64,000 nt of DNA, taken from the NCBI GenBank assembly GCA_936450465.1, contig OW388302.1, positions 57,228,459 through 57,292,458 on the forward strand. Direction: 5' to 3'. Positions 18,080-29,900 of the stretch are shown here, piece after piece; the first letter of the stretch is position 1, and each line of letters begins with the position of its first letter. Source of the DNA: Gibbula magus. Its lineage: Eukaryota > Mollusca > Gastropoda > Trochida > Trochidae. The notes under the pieces are model-generated. The model did no database searches and had not been told where the DNA came from. It saw nothing but the letters and a program-made list of their open reading frames with translations. Both the position numbers and the translations under genes were made by a program.

Positions 18080-18190
18080 GTATGAGGTTCCCTTTTTCCC
18101 CGCTAGGGGATTTTGCTGGAGCCAAAGAACACATTCAGCCCTATAAGAACAGAGGTTAGGATCGTACATCTGAAGGGAGTAGCAGATGCG
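18080..18190 (+). repeat. Dispersed repeat, uninterrupted copy
   Basis: It carries CCCCGCTAGGGGATTTTGC, then CCCTATAAGAACAGAGGTTA and GAAGGGAGTAGCA. It serves as the empty-site comparison for the foldback insertion at 31963. Function unknown. Confidence 0.75.
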
Positions 18191-18695
18191 GGAAGTGAAT
18201 GTACCTCCCCAAAATTCAACCCGGAAAGTAAAAAAAAAAAACTCCAAAAAAGTTGATTAAAGAGTTATATATTACCCTTCAAAAAGACACGCTCCAATTT
18301 GTTACCAAAGAGGCAGGAAAAATAAAATTGAAAAAAGTTCAATCCCACCCAAAAGCACATCTACATGATATGGGGAGGCAGTATACCAAATTTGGTAAGG
18401 ATTGGTCAAGCAGTTTCGAGTCATGCTCGGGAAACGATGGGAACGCCAAAACAAACGCTAACGACGACGCCGACGGAAATTCAACCAAAACGTTATATAT
18501 TATGTCTCCTGACCCTTCGTGGGAAGAAATAATAATCGAATCATCATTGCACTTATCATGCAAATGCTAAGTCAACATCAGAGAAATTAGGAATTCAATG
18601 TTCTGCACTCAAAACAACACGTGGAACACGTGAGAAAATCATTCAAGATGTGAATGGATACACCATTAAAGATTAAAAATAAACAAAATACTCAC

Positions 18696-18774
18696 CGAAA
18701 AACGTGTGAAACTCGTGCAGAAGCTTGTTCTTTTGAAACTGGTTCAGCTCCGCCTTCATGAAAGCACCGCCCAT
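18696..18774 (-). CDS. Calexcitin-like EF-hand protein, first coding exon
   Basis: An exon-like block (18696-18800) is bounded by TATATTTCAG and the donor GTGAGT. From its ATG at 18774 it reads MGGAFMKAELNQFQKNKLLH, then EFHTFF and a split codon. Calexcitins and sarcoplasmic calcium-binding proteins begin in this way (squid form: SDFQRNKILRVFNTFYD), and the split codon could start the Asp of the first EF-hand loop. Such proteins bind Ca2+ in muscle or neurons. No further exons are found to the left, so the next intron would exceed 18 kb or run off the window. The frame is open upstream of the ATG as well, so the start is not proven. Confidence 0.5.
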
Positions 18775-18788
18775 CTTTACATTAAATG

Positions 18789-19440
18789 TCACTTTGCACG
18801 CTGAAATATACACAATATTTACCTCAATGCGGTGTCATACCAACATATATATCCTGTTTGTCTTCTGAGTATACAAACGTACATCAATAAGCAGTGTATA
18901 AAACAATGTATTCGGTTGTTTTATCAATTAATTGTCATCCATGTAAACATTTGTTCTCAGATCCAATTCCCAACCCCCGCGCTTTGTGGTTGAAGGAAGG
19001 TGCTCAATAGTTATCTCAGTGAAGTGTCAATCAGAGCACCATGAAATCCATGACCTTTGAGTATTAAAGCCCTTTTGAGCGCTAAAATATAGACACTATT
19101 ATTCTATATTAACTGTCATCCAAGCACGCACCTGTCACACACCGGGCTCTATCAAACTGAAATATACACGATGCTTATTTGACTGAGGTGTCTCTCTGTC
19201 CGAACTTCAGGTAATTCACACTGTAGAGTACTGACATATACAAGATGTATATCTCAATGAACTCAACTGTCATACGTTGCTCAAGGAGTACTACAAGTCA
19301 AACACGTAGTAATAGTCACACTGTTTACTCCAGCTGTTGTTCAGAACATCGTTTGTCTCTTGCAGAAAATCACAAATAATGCATCTTGAGATGGTGACAT
19401 ACACTGTCTCAATTAACTGTAGTCAACATATGTCTCCTTG
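18789..19440. repeat. Diverged tandem repeat next to the EF-hand exon
   Basis: Five diverged segments resembling CTGAAATATACACRATRYTT followed by TCAATGARGTGTCAT begin near 18801, 19083, 19158, 19228 and 19390. The first overlaps the 3' splice site of the calexcitin-like exon. Spacing is irregular. Confidence 0.45.
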
Positions 19441-20744
19441 CACGAGCTCCACACAGCGCACCTTGCACGCAGCATGTACGTTAAAGCGCGTGACGACGCT
19501 TGCACAGAATGAGATGCTTGACAGCTATATACACCAGAAACCTGCACTTTATAACTGGTTTTATTAAATCTCCACATGGACGAAATGTACAACTTGCTGA
19601 CAAGTGACAAGCGACGGAATCGATAATCAGGAACGATAACTCTTCCAATGTTTCTCGTTTGAATTCATCATGTAATACATTTATTAAGATTGATGTATTG
19701 CAAGTCACTTGGTCGTGAATTGTTGTAACATTATATTCAACAAGAATCTTTTTTTTTAAAGATTGATAAATAATCGCAGCTGTGACTTGATTTGTCACGT
19801 CGCAGTTACGTCACGTGATCGATGCCACGTGACCTGACACCTGCGACAGCTGTGAGACAATTGTTTGTGGTAAATCTGCAGCATCAATACAAACTGTCGA
19901 CTTAATGGGGACATTGATTTTATGATCACTCTCGTGTATGTGGCAGCGACATGGCTCGTTCAAATGCAGTTGTAAGCCTTTATAAAGAGGCCTTATATAA
20001 ACATATCCAGGTCTAATGTCAATCAATTGTGGATATTTCAATAGAAAAAAATCCCAGAATACAAAACCATGACATTAAGTTTTAATCGTTGATACGTCAT
20101 GAGAAATATAAAATATATCAATTCTTAGTTTTCTTCATTTTGAGTGGTTAAAATCTAAAAAGAATTTTTTTTTAAAAATAAATAAAAACCTTTATAGTAA
20201 TCAAATAACCGCCACGTGATGTCAGTATATAAGTTTTTATAACACGGATGTCGTCTATATTTCTACCCAATAAAATTTGTTTCGATTGACTTCCTTTTGG
20301 GAAAGAAATCATTTTAATGTATGCGCATCAACCCGGTGTCGATGGTTACGGAAACAAACCAATCGTTTGTTCGAAAGAATGTCGCCGATTGTGCAACTAA
20401 CTTTAATTGTGACCAATCACGATTCTCTATTTCTGGCCCATGAACATGTACGGATTAGAACAGGTGTTACGTGGGAAGAAATTACTTGAGTAACCGCTGT
20501 GGGGAGAGAGAAGGCGTGTCGAGTCGTTGTCAAATGGAAATAGCATAAAATGAATCCTGATATGTGGTAAATAGTAAAATAGAGCGTTTGACTCGATCTT
20601 TCAGAAAGGATATTTGGTTAAACCAAGGTTTTAGATAGAAATCTTAATCGTTGGTTGAACGAGTTATTCTATATTGCGACTTGCGACAAGAAGCAGATTA
20701 AGATGTGATATACATAGATAATCTCACCCAGGAGTTGATGATAG
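19441..20744. other. No gene seen
   Basis: This region lies upstream of the calexcitin-like exon and could include its 5' untranslated exon or promoter. Nothing specific is recognisable apart from the single 55-bp-type unit at 20,468. Confidence 0.5.
20468..20512 (+). repeat. Single unit related to the 55-bp minisatellite
   Basis: TACGTGGGAAGAAATTACTT followed by GAGTAACCGCTGTGGGG matches the unit of the array at 946-1570. The preceding 130 bp resembles 36,895-36,990 (shared TGTCGCNGATTG and CCAATCA), so the unit may be part of a larger dispersed repeat. Confidence 0.6.
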
Positions 20745-21150
20745 TTGATATATTCATTTTTCATTCATTCTATGATTATTTGATATCAGAAGACAAGAGG
20801 CAGAGTTTCTATTTATCATCAAAAACCATTCTTCTTATACTTAAAAAAAAACCCGTACATCTCTGAAACCTCACTGTGCGGTGATGTCATAGCATTATAA
20901 TTACACAATGGTTTTGTTACACTAATTTCCGCGTTTCTGATTGGACGAGAGCTCTCAAAAACCTGCTGCCATTTCTCGATGAATGCAGATAAAATGTGCT
21001 ACCATACCTCGTGCATTCGATATATGATATTTTCCCAATAATACACAGGTAGGTGAAAATACTTCTGTTAATATTATGTAATGTGGTTGACGGTGACAGG
21101 GCATTGTGCAAAATCTACTGTCAAAACGTGTCCCTAGGAGATATATCTTC
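20745..21150 (-). repeat. Diverged, reversed copy of the same foldback repeat
   Basis: TGATATCAGAAGACAAGAGG and TTTATCATC at the left, and CTACTGTCAAAACGTG followed by CCTAGGAGATAT at the right, match the two ends of the 28005 copy in reverse. The middle differs. Confidence 0.6.
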
Positions 21151-21411
21151 TTATTACTCATATGGTTGAAAATAACCGAGTTAATGTTATTGATATGAGC
21201 ACATGTGCACATATCACGTTGCCTAACAACGATTGTTTCACCGCGGCTTCCCGTATTTTGCCGTCTGTGACGTCATAAAACTATTGTTCGTGATGTCACT
21301 GTTGCTTGCCGTCGCAAGAGAAGTGGGTGGGTTTCTGACTACAGTGGAAACTGTCTAAACCAGCACCCATCGGGACCGAACTTAAATGCCAGTTTAGACA
21401 GGTTGCCAGAT

Positions 21412-23648
21412 CATAGGCGTAGGAATAGGGGGGGCCCGGGGGGGCCGGGCCCCCCCACTTCTGAAACTGGGGGGGCACGGCCCCCCCACTTTTCACCCAC
21501 GAAAACAAAATTCAATAGCGCTTTCTAGGAGCAAATAGTACGTGTCAATTTTGAAGAAAATTTCTTTTCTCATACTATTTTTTCAGAAACAGATAATATG
21601 ACGAGTCCTCACCCTATTTTTAACACCAATATGGATGAAATTTTGATCCTACAGCATCTTCTAGTGAAAATACGACATGGCAACCCCAATTTTCAGACGA
21701 AATTGAAAAGATTGTTGTTCCTATAGCTGTGTTTGGTGGGAGGAGGGTGCTTTGATACGTTTTTAATACGTTTTAAAATTCTTCCTAGCTTTCTTTTTAA
21801 TTTAAAGCGTTTCCTTGGAGCAAATGGTACTTTTCACACCAAATTTGGAAATAATTTTTAGCTCAACAGGCTTGAATGGCATGGCATTGCGTCAGGCGTC
21901 CGTCCGTCCGTCCGTCTATAAACTTTTCCCTTCTTCGACTTCTTCTCAAGAGCCACTGGCTCCAGCGGGCTGAAATTGTAGGTACAGGCACCACCGTCAA
22001 TAGGGGTCTTAAATCATAGATTTGGTTACCCCGTGGCCCCGTAAAATCTCTTTTCATCTTCTCAAGAACGAAAAGGCCAAGAAAGCTCAAATCTTGTGTA
22101 CATACTCCTCAGCAAATGCCAAATGGGGCTCTTAAAATTGCAGAGTTTGTGGCCCTGGTGGTCCTCAGATGCCATGGCCCAAAAAACTATTTTAGGCTTT
22201 TTCTCCAGAAGTAAGAGCTAGAAAGTTGAAATATCGACTCCTAAGACATTTGGGATTGAAATTGTACATTTGGTGACCATGTGACCCCTAGTAAGGGCAA
22301 CATTGGCCACTCCTGAAAACGTTTTTAGCTCATCAGACCTGACCTAAAAAACCTATTCGTCTTTCTTCTATAGAACCAGCTCTGTAGGGACTACAGACAG
22401 TTGGCATCTTGTGTACATACTCCTACTGTCACTCCTTAGATCATGGATATCTTGATTAATAAGGGCCCAAGGAACCACAGCATTTAAACCTATTTTCGTC
22501 TTATTCTACAGAACCACTGATTCCAGAGAACTGGAATCATTAGTACAGTTAGCTTGACAAGCGGAGATTCTGATTCATATATTTTGTGACCTTTTGATCC
22601 CTAATAAGGTCCTTAGGGACCACAAACTCAAGGACTATATTTGTCTTTTTCTCCAGAACCAGTAACTCTAGAGAGTTGAAGTTCTGTGTACAGACACCTT
22701 GGCAAGTGGGGATTATAATTTATAGATTTGGTAACTATTGGGTGTCATGGTTTTATGATCTTCTACAGAATGAAAAGTCTTTGTATTGGTCTCTTGGATT
22801 ATGAATTGTAATTTTTCAAACAATATGTCTAGTGTTTATTTAAAACCTGATTTTCGACATCATTTTGGATGCTTTTTCAGGATTAATTCTGATCGAACTG
22901 AGATATGAATGTTCTTTCTCAGGCTCTGGAACAAGTCAAACTTGTCCACTTTACTTCAATCCTATTTTATTTCCATTTTATCGTGACTTCTGTTGTCTTG
23001 TCTGCAAATATTGAAGCTCATACATGTCCCTTGCAATTACAACTATATGGTCCTGAGTACCCTAACACACGCACTCAAACATTCCAAATTGTTGCCATTA
23101 TGGACTAATCGTGGCCTAGTGTAAACGCAGCATATGCAGATTAAACATTTGTGATGATTATTATCCGAAATATTAAGAACAAAAGCACTAGGAATATGAT
23201 ACATGCTAACTTTCAACTTTCTCGCTAGTCCCTCTGTCCCTTTCACAGCTAGGACATTCTGTCCTTTCTCTCAAAATAAATGATTTCTTTTATAATTCTT
23301 TTAAATTTCCGCCTTTAAAAATATGTTAACGGTGCCTATTCTATTCAGGTGCATGTTTCAGTTCAAACACATTTTCAAATGTTCATTTCTGATTTGATCT
23401 AGGTACAATTTGGTGTATTTTCTTGACATAAAATCGATTTTTTTTACAGCCACACCTTTTTTTTGGCCTCAAAAGCAAGGTCACGTGACATTTTTGGCTT
23501 CCAAAGCAAGGTCACGTTACTTTTTTTGGCCCCAAAGTAAGGTCACGTGACTTTTTTTTGGCCCCAAAGCAAGGTCACGTGATTTTAAATTTAAACAATC
23601 AGTGAAACACACTTTAAATCCCATCCAAAACGACTAAGATTGTCATCC

Positions 23649-23682
<34 letters not shown>

Positions 23683-23779
23683 CACAGAATGGGGTATTCT
23701 GACCCAAACTCGATCCACCCCCCGCTCTCAAGAAAAAAATTTGGGCCCCCCCACCCCAAAAACCGTTCCTACGCCTATG
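21412..23779. mobile_element. 2.37-kb TIR element inserted into a tandem duplication
   Basis: The ends are inverted copies CATAGGCGTAGGAA and the insert is flanked by a 5-bp duplication CAGAT (21407-21411 and 23780-23784). The empty site is visible in the second copy of the host repeat (24068-24080). No transposase frame is present, so it is non-autonomous. Subterminal regions are extremely G/C-homopolymeric. The middle (21857-22790) holds five or six degenerate units of about 150 bp that begin at a TTAGCTCAACAGG / GTCCGTCCGTCCGTC motif. Confidence 0.88.
23455..23585. repeat. Four CACGTG-bearing repeats in the TIR element
   Basis: Four units of about 35 bp contain AAAGCAAGGTCACGTGACTT or a close variant. 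They sit near the right end of the 2.37-kb element. A 31-bp poly-C run follows at 23650-23680. Confidence 0.8.
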
Positions 23780-24189
23780 CAGATTAGACAGGTACGGTCT
23801 CTTTATAACAAGACTACCGGGACCAAAAGTTTATGCCAGTATTGACAGGATACCGGAGTAGACAGGTGCACATATCACGTTGCCTAACAACGATTGTTTC
23901 ACCGCGGCTTCCCGTATTTTGCCGTCTGTGACGTCATAAAACTATTGTTCGTGATGTCACTGTTGCTTGCCGTCGCAAGAGAAGTGGGTGGGTTTCTGAC
24001 TACAGTGGAAACTGTCTAAACCAGCACCCATCGGGACCGAACTTAAATGCCAGTTTAGACAGGTTGCCAGATTAGACAGGTACGGTCTCTTTATAACAAG
24101 ACTACCGGGACCAAAAGTTTATGCCAGTATTGACAGGATACCGGAGTAGACAGGTGCCAGTTTTGACAGTTTTTTTACGCCAATCAAAT

Positions 24190-24310
24190 GGAAAAGAACG
24201 GGTAATAAAGAAATTATTACACTCGAAAGTGTGTCATATGGCCTTTACGAAACTCGTGCAAATTTGTGTATATGACACACTTCCTCGGGTTATAATCGCT
24301 ATTTATCATA
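24190..24310. repeat. Hairpin repeat F
   Basis: The outer arms AATTATTACACTCGAAAGTG and CACTTCCTCGGGTTATAAT pair with inner arms GTGTGTCATAT and ATATGACACAC. It is the same family as 30645-30780, but its central segment is inverted relative to that copy. Confidence 0.75.
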
Positions 24311-24469
24311 TACCTATCAATAATATGGACAATTTTGCACATACGGTACTTGTTACGGACTTTCGCCCGTATTGCCCACCCGGGCCGCAAATCCATATCA
24401 GCCATATCAGCCCTAGGGCCAAAAATCCATATCAACCGTATTGCCCGGCTAGTAAGCAGGTTTTGCAAT

Positions 24470-25211
24470 CAATTCACGCAAGCGCGCAAAACGTCAATAG
24501 ACAGAGCCCAGTTTATATTTTAGAGTTACGTCCCTTGTCACCCTTGTCAATGTTGACATTGGCACAATGAGTATCGGAGACGATGTTTTGGCATCTCTTG
24601 CCGACAGAATTATTGAACTGGTAGGAATTTTAGATAAAATATAAAGACACCATAACGTTAATTTCAGGGTTACATACATAGAAGGTACACACATAGCTCT
24701 GACAGATGTAGTGGAAACGATAGGGAGAACGGAATACCGGTATGTTCTCATAGCTATTTCAAATTCAGGGTAAGATCGGTTCTCCGATGATACTGATACG
24801 GTTTCATTTGTGGACAGCATGAAAAATGTCAACACCGTGAAGAAAACTGAAGTTGACTTGAAACTCATTTAAACTTATTTCGATTCAGTTGGCGAAGTGA
24901 GAAAACATTGAGCCCAAGGTTTTGGACAGTTTGTTAGCACGTTTTTTTTCAAAACGTCATAAAACACAACAAAACTGAATATGAACCAGATTAACTCCTT
25001 GTAGTCGAGTCTTTGTAGATATTCGAAGCAATATCCTGCTAATACTAAATCACAAGAGAACGGCAGCAGATCCAAACAATGATGTTAATTTTTGTTTTCC
25101 ATTGTTATTGTTTATTTTTTGTTATCAATAAACTGTTTACTAGTTCAGAGTAGTTCTACAGTACCATTTTCTACATATGTTTCACAGTCACAGATGTGGT
25201 ATATGATAAAA
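24470..25211. other. No gene seen
   Basis: Short frames only. The left border has a block of GCCCGTATTGCCC / CATATCAGCC inverted pieces (24,335-24,460) resembling the stem of hairpin A. Confidence 0.5.
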
Positions 25212-25354
25212 AGGTTACGATATGACAGTTTTCCTTTCGCCGGGAATATCAACCCTCGACTGCCATATCAGCCCTCGGGCCTTCGGCCCTCGGGCTGATA
25301 TGGCAGTCTCGGGTTGATATGACCGGCGAAAGGAAAACTGTCATGTAATAACCT
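25212..25354. repeat. Hairpin repeat A, near-perfect 143-bp palindrome
   Basis: The arms run from AGGTTACGATATGACAG inward to GGCC, with the three-base centre TTC. The apex CCCTCGGGCCTTCGGCCCTC is G/C-rich, while the outer arms are A/T-rich. Confidence 0.9.
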
Positions 25355-25819
25355 CTTAATATCACACAAGCTCGAACAAAAGGCGTGCTATATTGCCTAA
25401 AATATTCCATAATAATTTAATTTCTGATATGGTTGCCTTACACTGGAGAACACGAGTGATAAGTGGTTATATCACCTTGTGGAATTATTGAATACTCATC
25501 TGACCTAGATTCTATTGGCACCAAATATTATGGCAATAATCAAATTTCATTTTACAAATCGAATCAATATGTCTGTCTCCCACGATGGAGCGAGCTTTAC
25601 CCGTATGTCCATTGAGATACGTCACACTATTATCAAATTCCGCGTTCGAGTCGTGAATGCATAACCCAGATTAATATGACTCCCATAACGTCATAATCAA
25701 ATTTAAATGTTCAAATTGAGTTAATTGTATCTCTGATTTTCCTTAATGGTTTAAATGAAATTCTATTTGCGATTAAGTTATAGATTCAAATAATGAATTT
25801 CAATCATTTAACATATGAC

Positions 25820-25940
25820 CTAGATTGAAATAACTGAGGTTATAAGCGAGCGCCATTTCAATTTCTAGATTAATTGTATTGTCTTAATGACATTTGGATG
25901 CCATTTGTGAATCTAATCCATTTAAAGGTCTCAAATTAGG
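25820..25940 (+). repeat. Inverted repeat arm, left
   Basis: The segment containing AACTGAGGTTATAAGCGAGC and AAAGGTCTCAAAT is found reversed at 28545-28665, 2.6 kb away, at high identity. Confidence 0.8.
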
Positions 25941-26100
25941 AGATAAATCCATTCTGTTTTATATTTTGGGGTTGTATGTTGTGCATTTTTTACCCCTAAA
26001 TTTAATTTCAAACCGAGCTTGCGAGGTTTGAAATGTTAATTTAGGGGTAAAAAATGCACAACATACAACCCCAAAATATAAAACAGAATGGATTTATTTC
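25940..26100. repeat. Hairpin repeat B, 161-bp palindrome
   Basis: The arms include ATATTTTGGGGTTGTATGTT and its complement, and the apex is CCGAGCTTGCGAGG. It is preceded by an inverted-repeat arm (25820-25940) and followed by a TIR-bounded segment. Confidence 0.9.
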
Positions 26101-26793
26101 CATTCTAACATGACTAATTAGGAAAATAATGAGGAACTCTTTCGTCTTGCGCCAAAGCGCTGTGCTTGGATCAAACCAGTACAGACCGGTTTCACTCGCC
26201 CGCGACCCTTCGGTGCAGTTCACTTTTCAAAGAACATGCTTCAATCAAAATATCAAAACAAACACTAAAACTTATTTCAATTTAACTTATCTTTATTCAA
26301 TTGATGATAATATCAACAGAAAACCCATGTTGGAAGTCAAAAGACTCACAGAAGCGATTTTCACGTAAATACATAGTCCGACCTATCTCCCCTACAAGGC
26401 CGACAAAGACCAATCCCATTCAAGGGGCGCTACTCTGAAAGTAGTTATTCACTACAAGCGAAGAGTTTGAGACTTGAAGAAAGCCTGACAAGAACGCTTT
26501 ATTGTGTCATGGTTGAGGACATCTTGGAAGGAAATAGGGTCATTTGGGATTGTGAACTGGAGGCAGTGGAAGAATTTTGCAAAATAGAGGACTAACGCCG
26601 CTTCTGTTCATTGGATGAATCGCTGTTGGATGAAGCGAGCGACTGTTGATTTCTGTGCCCCGTGATTTTCGCAATGTGAATCGGTCGCAAATATTTAGAG
26701 GTGATTATCGGTAAAATAATTACTCCAAAATTGATACGAGGAACCAATCAGAAAGCAGTATTTTCATTCTAAATATAGTGTCATGTTAGAATC
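26101..26793. mobile_element. Possible TIR-bounded segment
   Basis: It starts ATTCTAACATGAC and ends GTCATGTTAGAAT, an exact 13-bp inverted match. No target duplication or coding frame is seen, so this could be chance or part of a larger foldback. Confidence 0.4.
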
Positions 26794-26979
26794 TTAATTT
26801 GACCAAAACTATTTGCCAAATATTGAATAAATAGCTTTCTCGTTGAGAGTAATGCCTGTGATTATTGACCGATATGTTCCACCCAAATCTAAAGGTGTTT
26901 CCCAATGTCCAGTTGGCTTCTTGGATCGATATTGTTTTTACTTATTATATATTGTCAAAGTTCTATGTTCCAAAAAGAG

Positions 26980-27261
26980 TGGGGGCGGGATAGCGCAGTG
27001 GTTAGCGCGTTCGGCTTCGGATCAAGAGGTCCGGGGTTCGAATCCTGCCAGGGGCACGACAGTAGAGAACTGTTTGCAATTCTACACTGAATTTCAGCAT
27101 ATTACCACCCATGGTTCGCTAGTTCCAGCCGATGCTCGTAGGCTTCACCGCAATGCATAGCCACATGGCGCTGCGGGCTTTCTCCCTGCCGTACCAGCAG
27201 CCGCGATATAAGTGAAATACTCTTGAAAGCGGCGTTAAACCCCAACTCACCTTACCTCACC
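26980..27261 (+). mobile_element. tRNA-derived SINE, full length
   Basis: The head GCGGGATAGCGCAGTGGTTA (A box) with GGTTCGAATCC (B box) is tRNA-like, and the body ends GCGGCGTTAAACCCCAACTC. It is flanked by an 11-bp duplication TCCAAAAMGAG (26969-26979 and 27262-27272, one mismatch). Confidence 0.9.
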
Positions 27262-28004
27262 TCCAAAACGAGTATTGTCTATATTATCTGTTATATTATA
27301 TTGTCTAAATAAAGCGTAACACATACGGGTTGGCTCATGCACTGTAAACTAAGATGGCGACAAGACAAGAGAACAAAAAAAGGTGAGCAACATTGATCTA
27401 TGGCACTATCTATATTCACCAGAGAATTCCTTTTTGGCACCGTTGTAGATTTTCCGATGTTTTTTGTCTATATTTTCGCAGTATCACGAGTCTTTTGTTG
27501 GGTTCTACGTCATAAATCGAGCGGTACGCAAGACAAGAAATCTCATAATATCATCTCACCGTCTCATGAACTCCCATTGAGTAGAGCTCTCCAGTCTAGA
27601 GGGAAGCAGTCTTTGAATTATTGTCATGCCATGCTGCCGATGAAATATTTTTCTAGGATCGATCAATTATTTTATGTTAAAGAATACTTTGTTGTAGAAA
27701 CACTGAAATATTTAATTGCAATGTTTAATAAATACACAACTGCACATGTCCCGCAGAATAAAGAAACTAGTATTCCATCAGAAAACGTCTTTATTGAGTA
27801 GATTACATGATCACTCCTTTCACATTTCCACCGATGAAGACGTAAGCATATACTTTTGTTTTGTTTTTTTGTTTGTTATTAGAATCATGTGGTTTTGCCG
27901 GCTAGAGACAGTCTGATATTTTACTGGAGGAATACATGTTTGTAAGGGCCGATATGTAAATGAAGATAACCTTGGAAAATAAGCAATTGTTTCACATATA
28001 ACGC

Positions 28005-28410
28005 TTTATCATCCAAAACTGCGTTCCACGGGAGATATCGCTTGTATGAGATCAAGCGATATCTCCTAGGAGATATCATTTTGACAGTAGATTTTGAACA
28101 ATGCCCGGTTGCATCAAGTAATGACATCACAATGCCATGACGTCATAACCACGATGACGTCACAATGCTATGACATCACAGCACTGGAAGCCAAATGTCA
28201 GTTTTGTGTTCAGATATTTCCATTTTTCATTAAAAACTAACGAAGAATGATTTGGATGATAATAGAATCTCACCCTCGTGTCTTCTGATATCAAATATAT
28301 CAACACTCGTTTATAAAAGTCAAAATATCCTCGGCAAGCCTCGGATATTTGTAACTTTTATCAACTCGTATTGATATATTTGATATCAGAAGACAAGAGG
28401 GTGAGATTCT
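28005..28410 (+). repeat. Foldback repeat with hairpin C
   Basis: The left part is bounded by TTTATCATCCAAA and TTTGGATGATAA and contains a second palindrome around GATATCTCCTAGGAGATATC plus several TGACGTCA sites. The right part (28264-28410) is a 147-bp hairpin with arms starting AGAATCTCACCCTCGTG and the apex ATCCTCGGCAAGCCTCGGAT. Its sister copy is at 39862-40302. Confidence 0.85.
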
Positions 28411-28544
28411 GAATATCTTAAATTAAACGAAAAATATCTACTTAAAGCGCATAGTTTAAGCCCCATATAAGACACCTTGAATTAGTTAGATTAACGGGTT
28501 CTTTAGCTATACGTGGACATAACGAACTCTGTCTGCAGTAAAGA

Positions 28545-28665
28545 TTTGAGACCTTTAAATGGCGTACATTCACAAATGGAATCCACATGTTATTGAGACA
28601 ATACAATTAATCAAGAAATTGAAATGGCGCTCGCTTATAACCTCAGTTATTTCAATTTAATATCT
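28545..28665 (-). repeat. Inverted repeat arm, right
   Basis: Reverse-oriented copy of 25820-25940, with about ten differences. Between the two arms lie hairpins B and C and a SINE. Confidence 0.8.
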
Positions 28666-29002
28666 AATTAACAGAACTCAGTGATGGATCAATAGGAGTG
28701 AAACTGTATAACTAGATAGCTGTAAAAGTGATGTGACACATTGTATGTAAATATCAAGTACGTCTGCATGCGTTAACCCATCAGGCGTGGAATACCATCA
28801 ATGAACTAGAAAAACCAATTTGCATAAACATAAACAGATCTATTGACTCTGGAGTTCGACGCCCGACGGACGGACGCCGGACAGCAGCCAAAGCAATACG
28901 CACAAAATAATAATTCAATATACAGTTTAACGCCTAATATCCAATGCAAGCACTGTTCACTGGCGGTACGTTATTACCCTGCAGGAATTGTACTTTGTAC
29001 CA

Positions 29003-29090
29003 ACCGATCTTAGTCCTAAGATCAATCGTAAATCCATTTTTATCATTGGCTAAGATTGATCGTAGTGCTAAGATCGGTTTGTCGAACGGT
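29003..29090. repeat. Inverted repeat around GATCTTAGTCCTAAGATC
   Basis: The arms ACCGATCTTAGTCCTAAGAT and ATCGTAGTGCTAAGATCGGT flank a 30-base centre. This is a small MITE-like hairpin. Confidence 0.75.
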
Positions 29091-29668
29091 ATCAATCCTT
29101 TCAGGCCTTAATTGAGCTAAAAATCAGCTTCTATGGTTAGGCCTTGAGATGAAGACAAAAAAATGCCTTGAGAAGAATAGGACTAAGGATTTGCATTAAT
29201 TGCGCAGTGAGCAAATTGAAAACTGGAATACAAAATCGTAGAAACAACTTGTAGGATAGATACATTACTGAGCCCAATGCACGCTCTCATAGAAAACTGT
29301 TTAAAGTTCTTTAAGTCTTATGTTGATATAGTTGTCAGAAATATCTTTTAAAGGCACTATATAGCTCGTTTTTTTGCACGATTATGTGTTCAACTTTGCC
29401 ACTGATAATAAGTTTATGCAGTATTACCTGACCCGATTATCTGTGGTCGTACGCGTCAATTCCACTACCATAATCTTGACATGATAAATATAAATGTCCC
29501 GTAGTTAAAAATACATGAACACTGCCTGTTTTTCAAGTTCTAAATGAAAATGTTGAATTATATGTGTTTGTACCTGTAGGTATGTTCTCTACATCACTGG
29601 TGTGTGATTCTTGAGAGTAACTTCTGTTTCAAGCTTCAAGTTCTCTGCTATGTTGAAGTGATGTAACA

Positions 29669-29900
29669 CCGGGGATGTAGCTCAGTTGGTAGAGCGTCCG
29701 CTCATCACCCGGGTGGTCGGAGTTCGATTCCCGGCCGCGTCATACCAAACGACGTTGAAATATGGGAATTTTTGCTTCCTTGCTTGGCGCTCAGCTTTAT
29801 AATGATAGAACAACGCTTGAACTGGCGCTGCACATGCGCTGTCGGGTGCCAATGGCCCGAATTTCCAACATTTACATTGTAATGAAGACCATAAAGTATT
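29669..29900 (+). mobile_element. tRNA-derived SINE of another family
   Basis: The head GGGGATGTAGCTCAGTTGGT and GAGTTCGATTCCC is tRNA-like, but the anticodon stem is imperfect. The body contains GCTTGGCGCTCAGC, a pattern seen in SINEs of marine invertebrates. Confidence 0.75.

Larger units (their letters stand above)
21205..24153 (+). repeat. Tandem duplication of a 293-bp unit, first copy split
   Basis: One copy is 21205-21411 continued at 23780-23865; the other is 23866-24153. Both start GTGCACATATCACGTTGCC and end near GGAGTAGACAG. The 2.37-kb element lies in the first copy only. Each unit has a CRE-like TGTGACGTCATAAAAC. Confidence 0.88.

Noticed and set aside
24121..24570. 149-codon plus-strand frame
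   Set aside because: It crosses the end of the tandem duplication, hairpin F and inverted CATATCAGCC pieces; repeat sequence rather than a gene.
29669..29742. Functional tRNA gene
   Set aside because: The anticodon stem does not pair properly and a typical SINE body follows, so it is scored as a SINE. The same reasoning applies to 26,985, 4,840 and 61,740.
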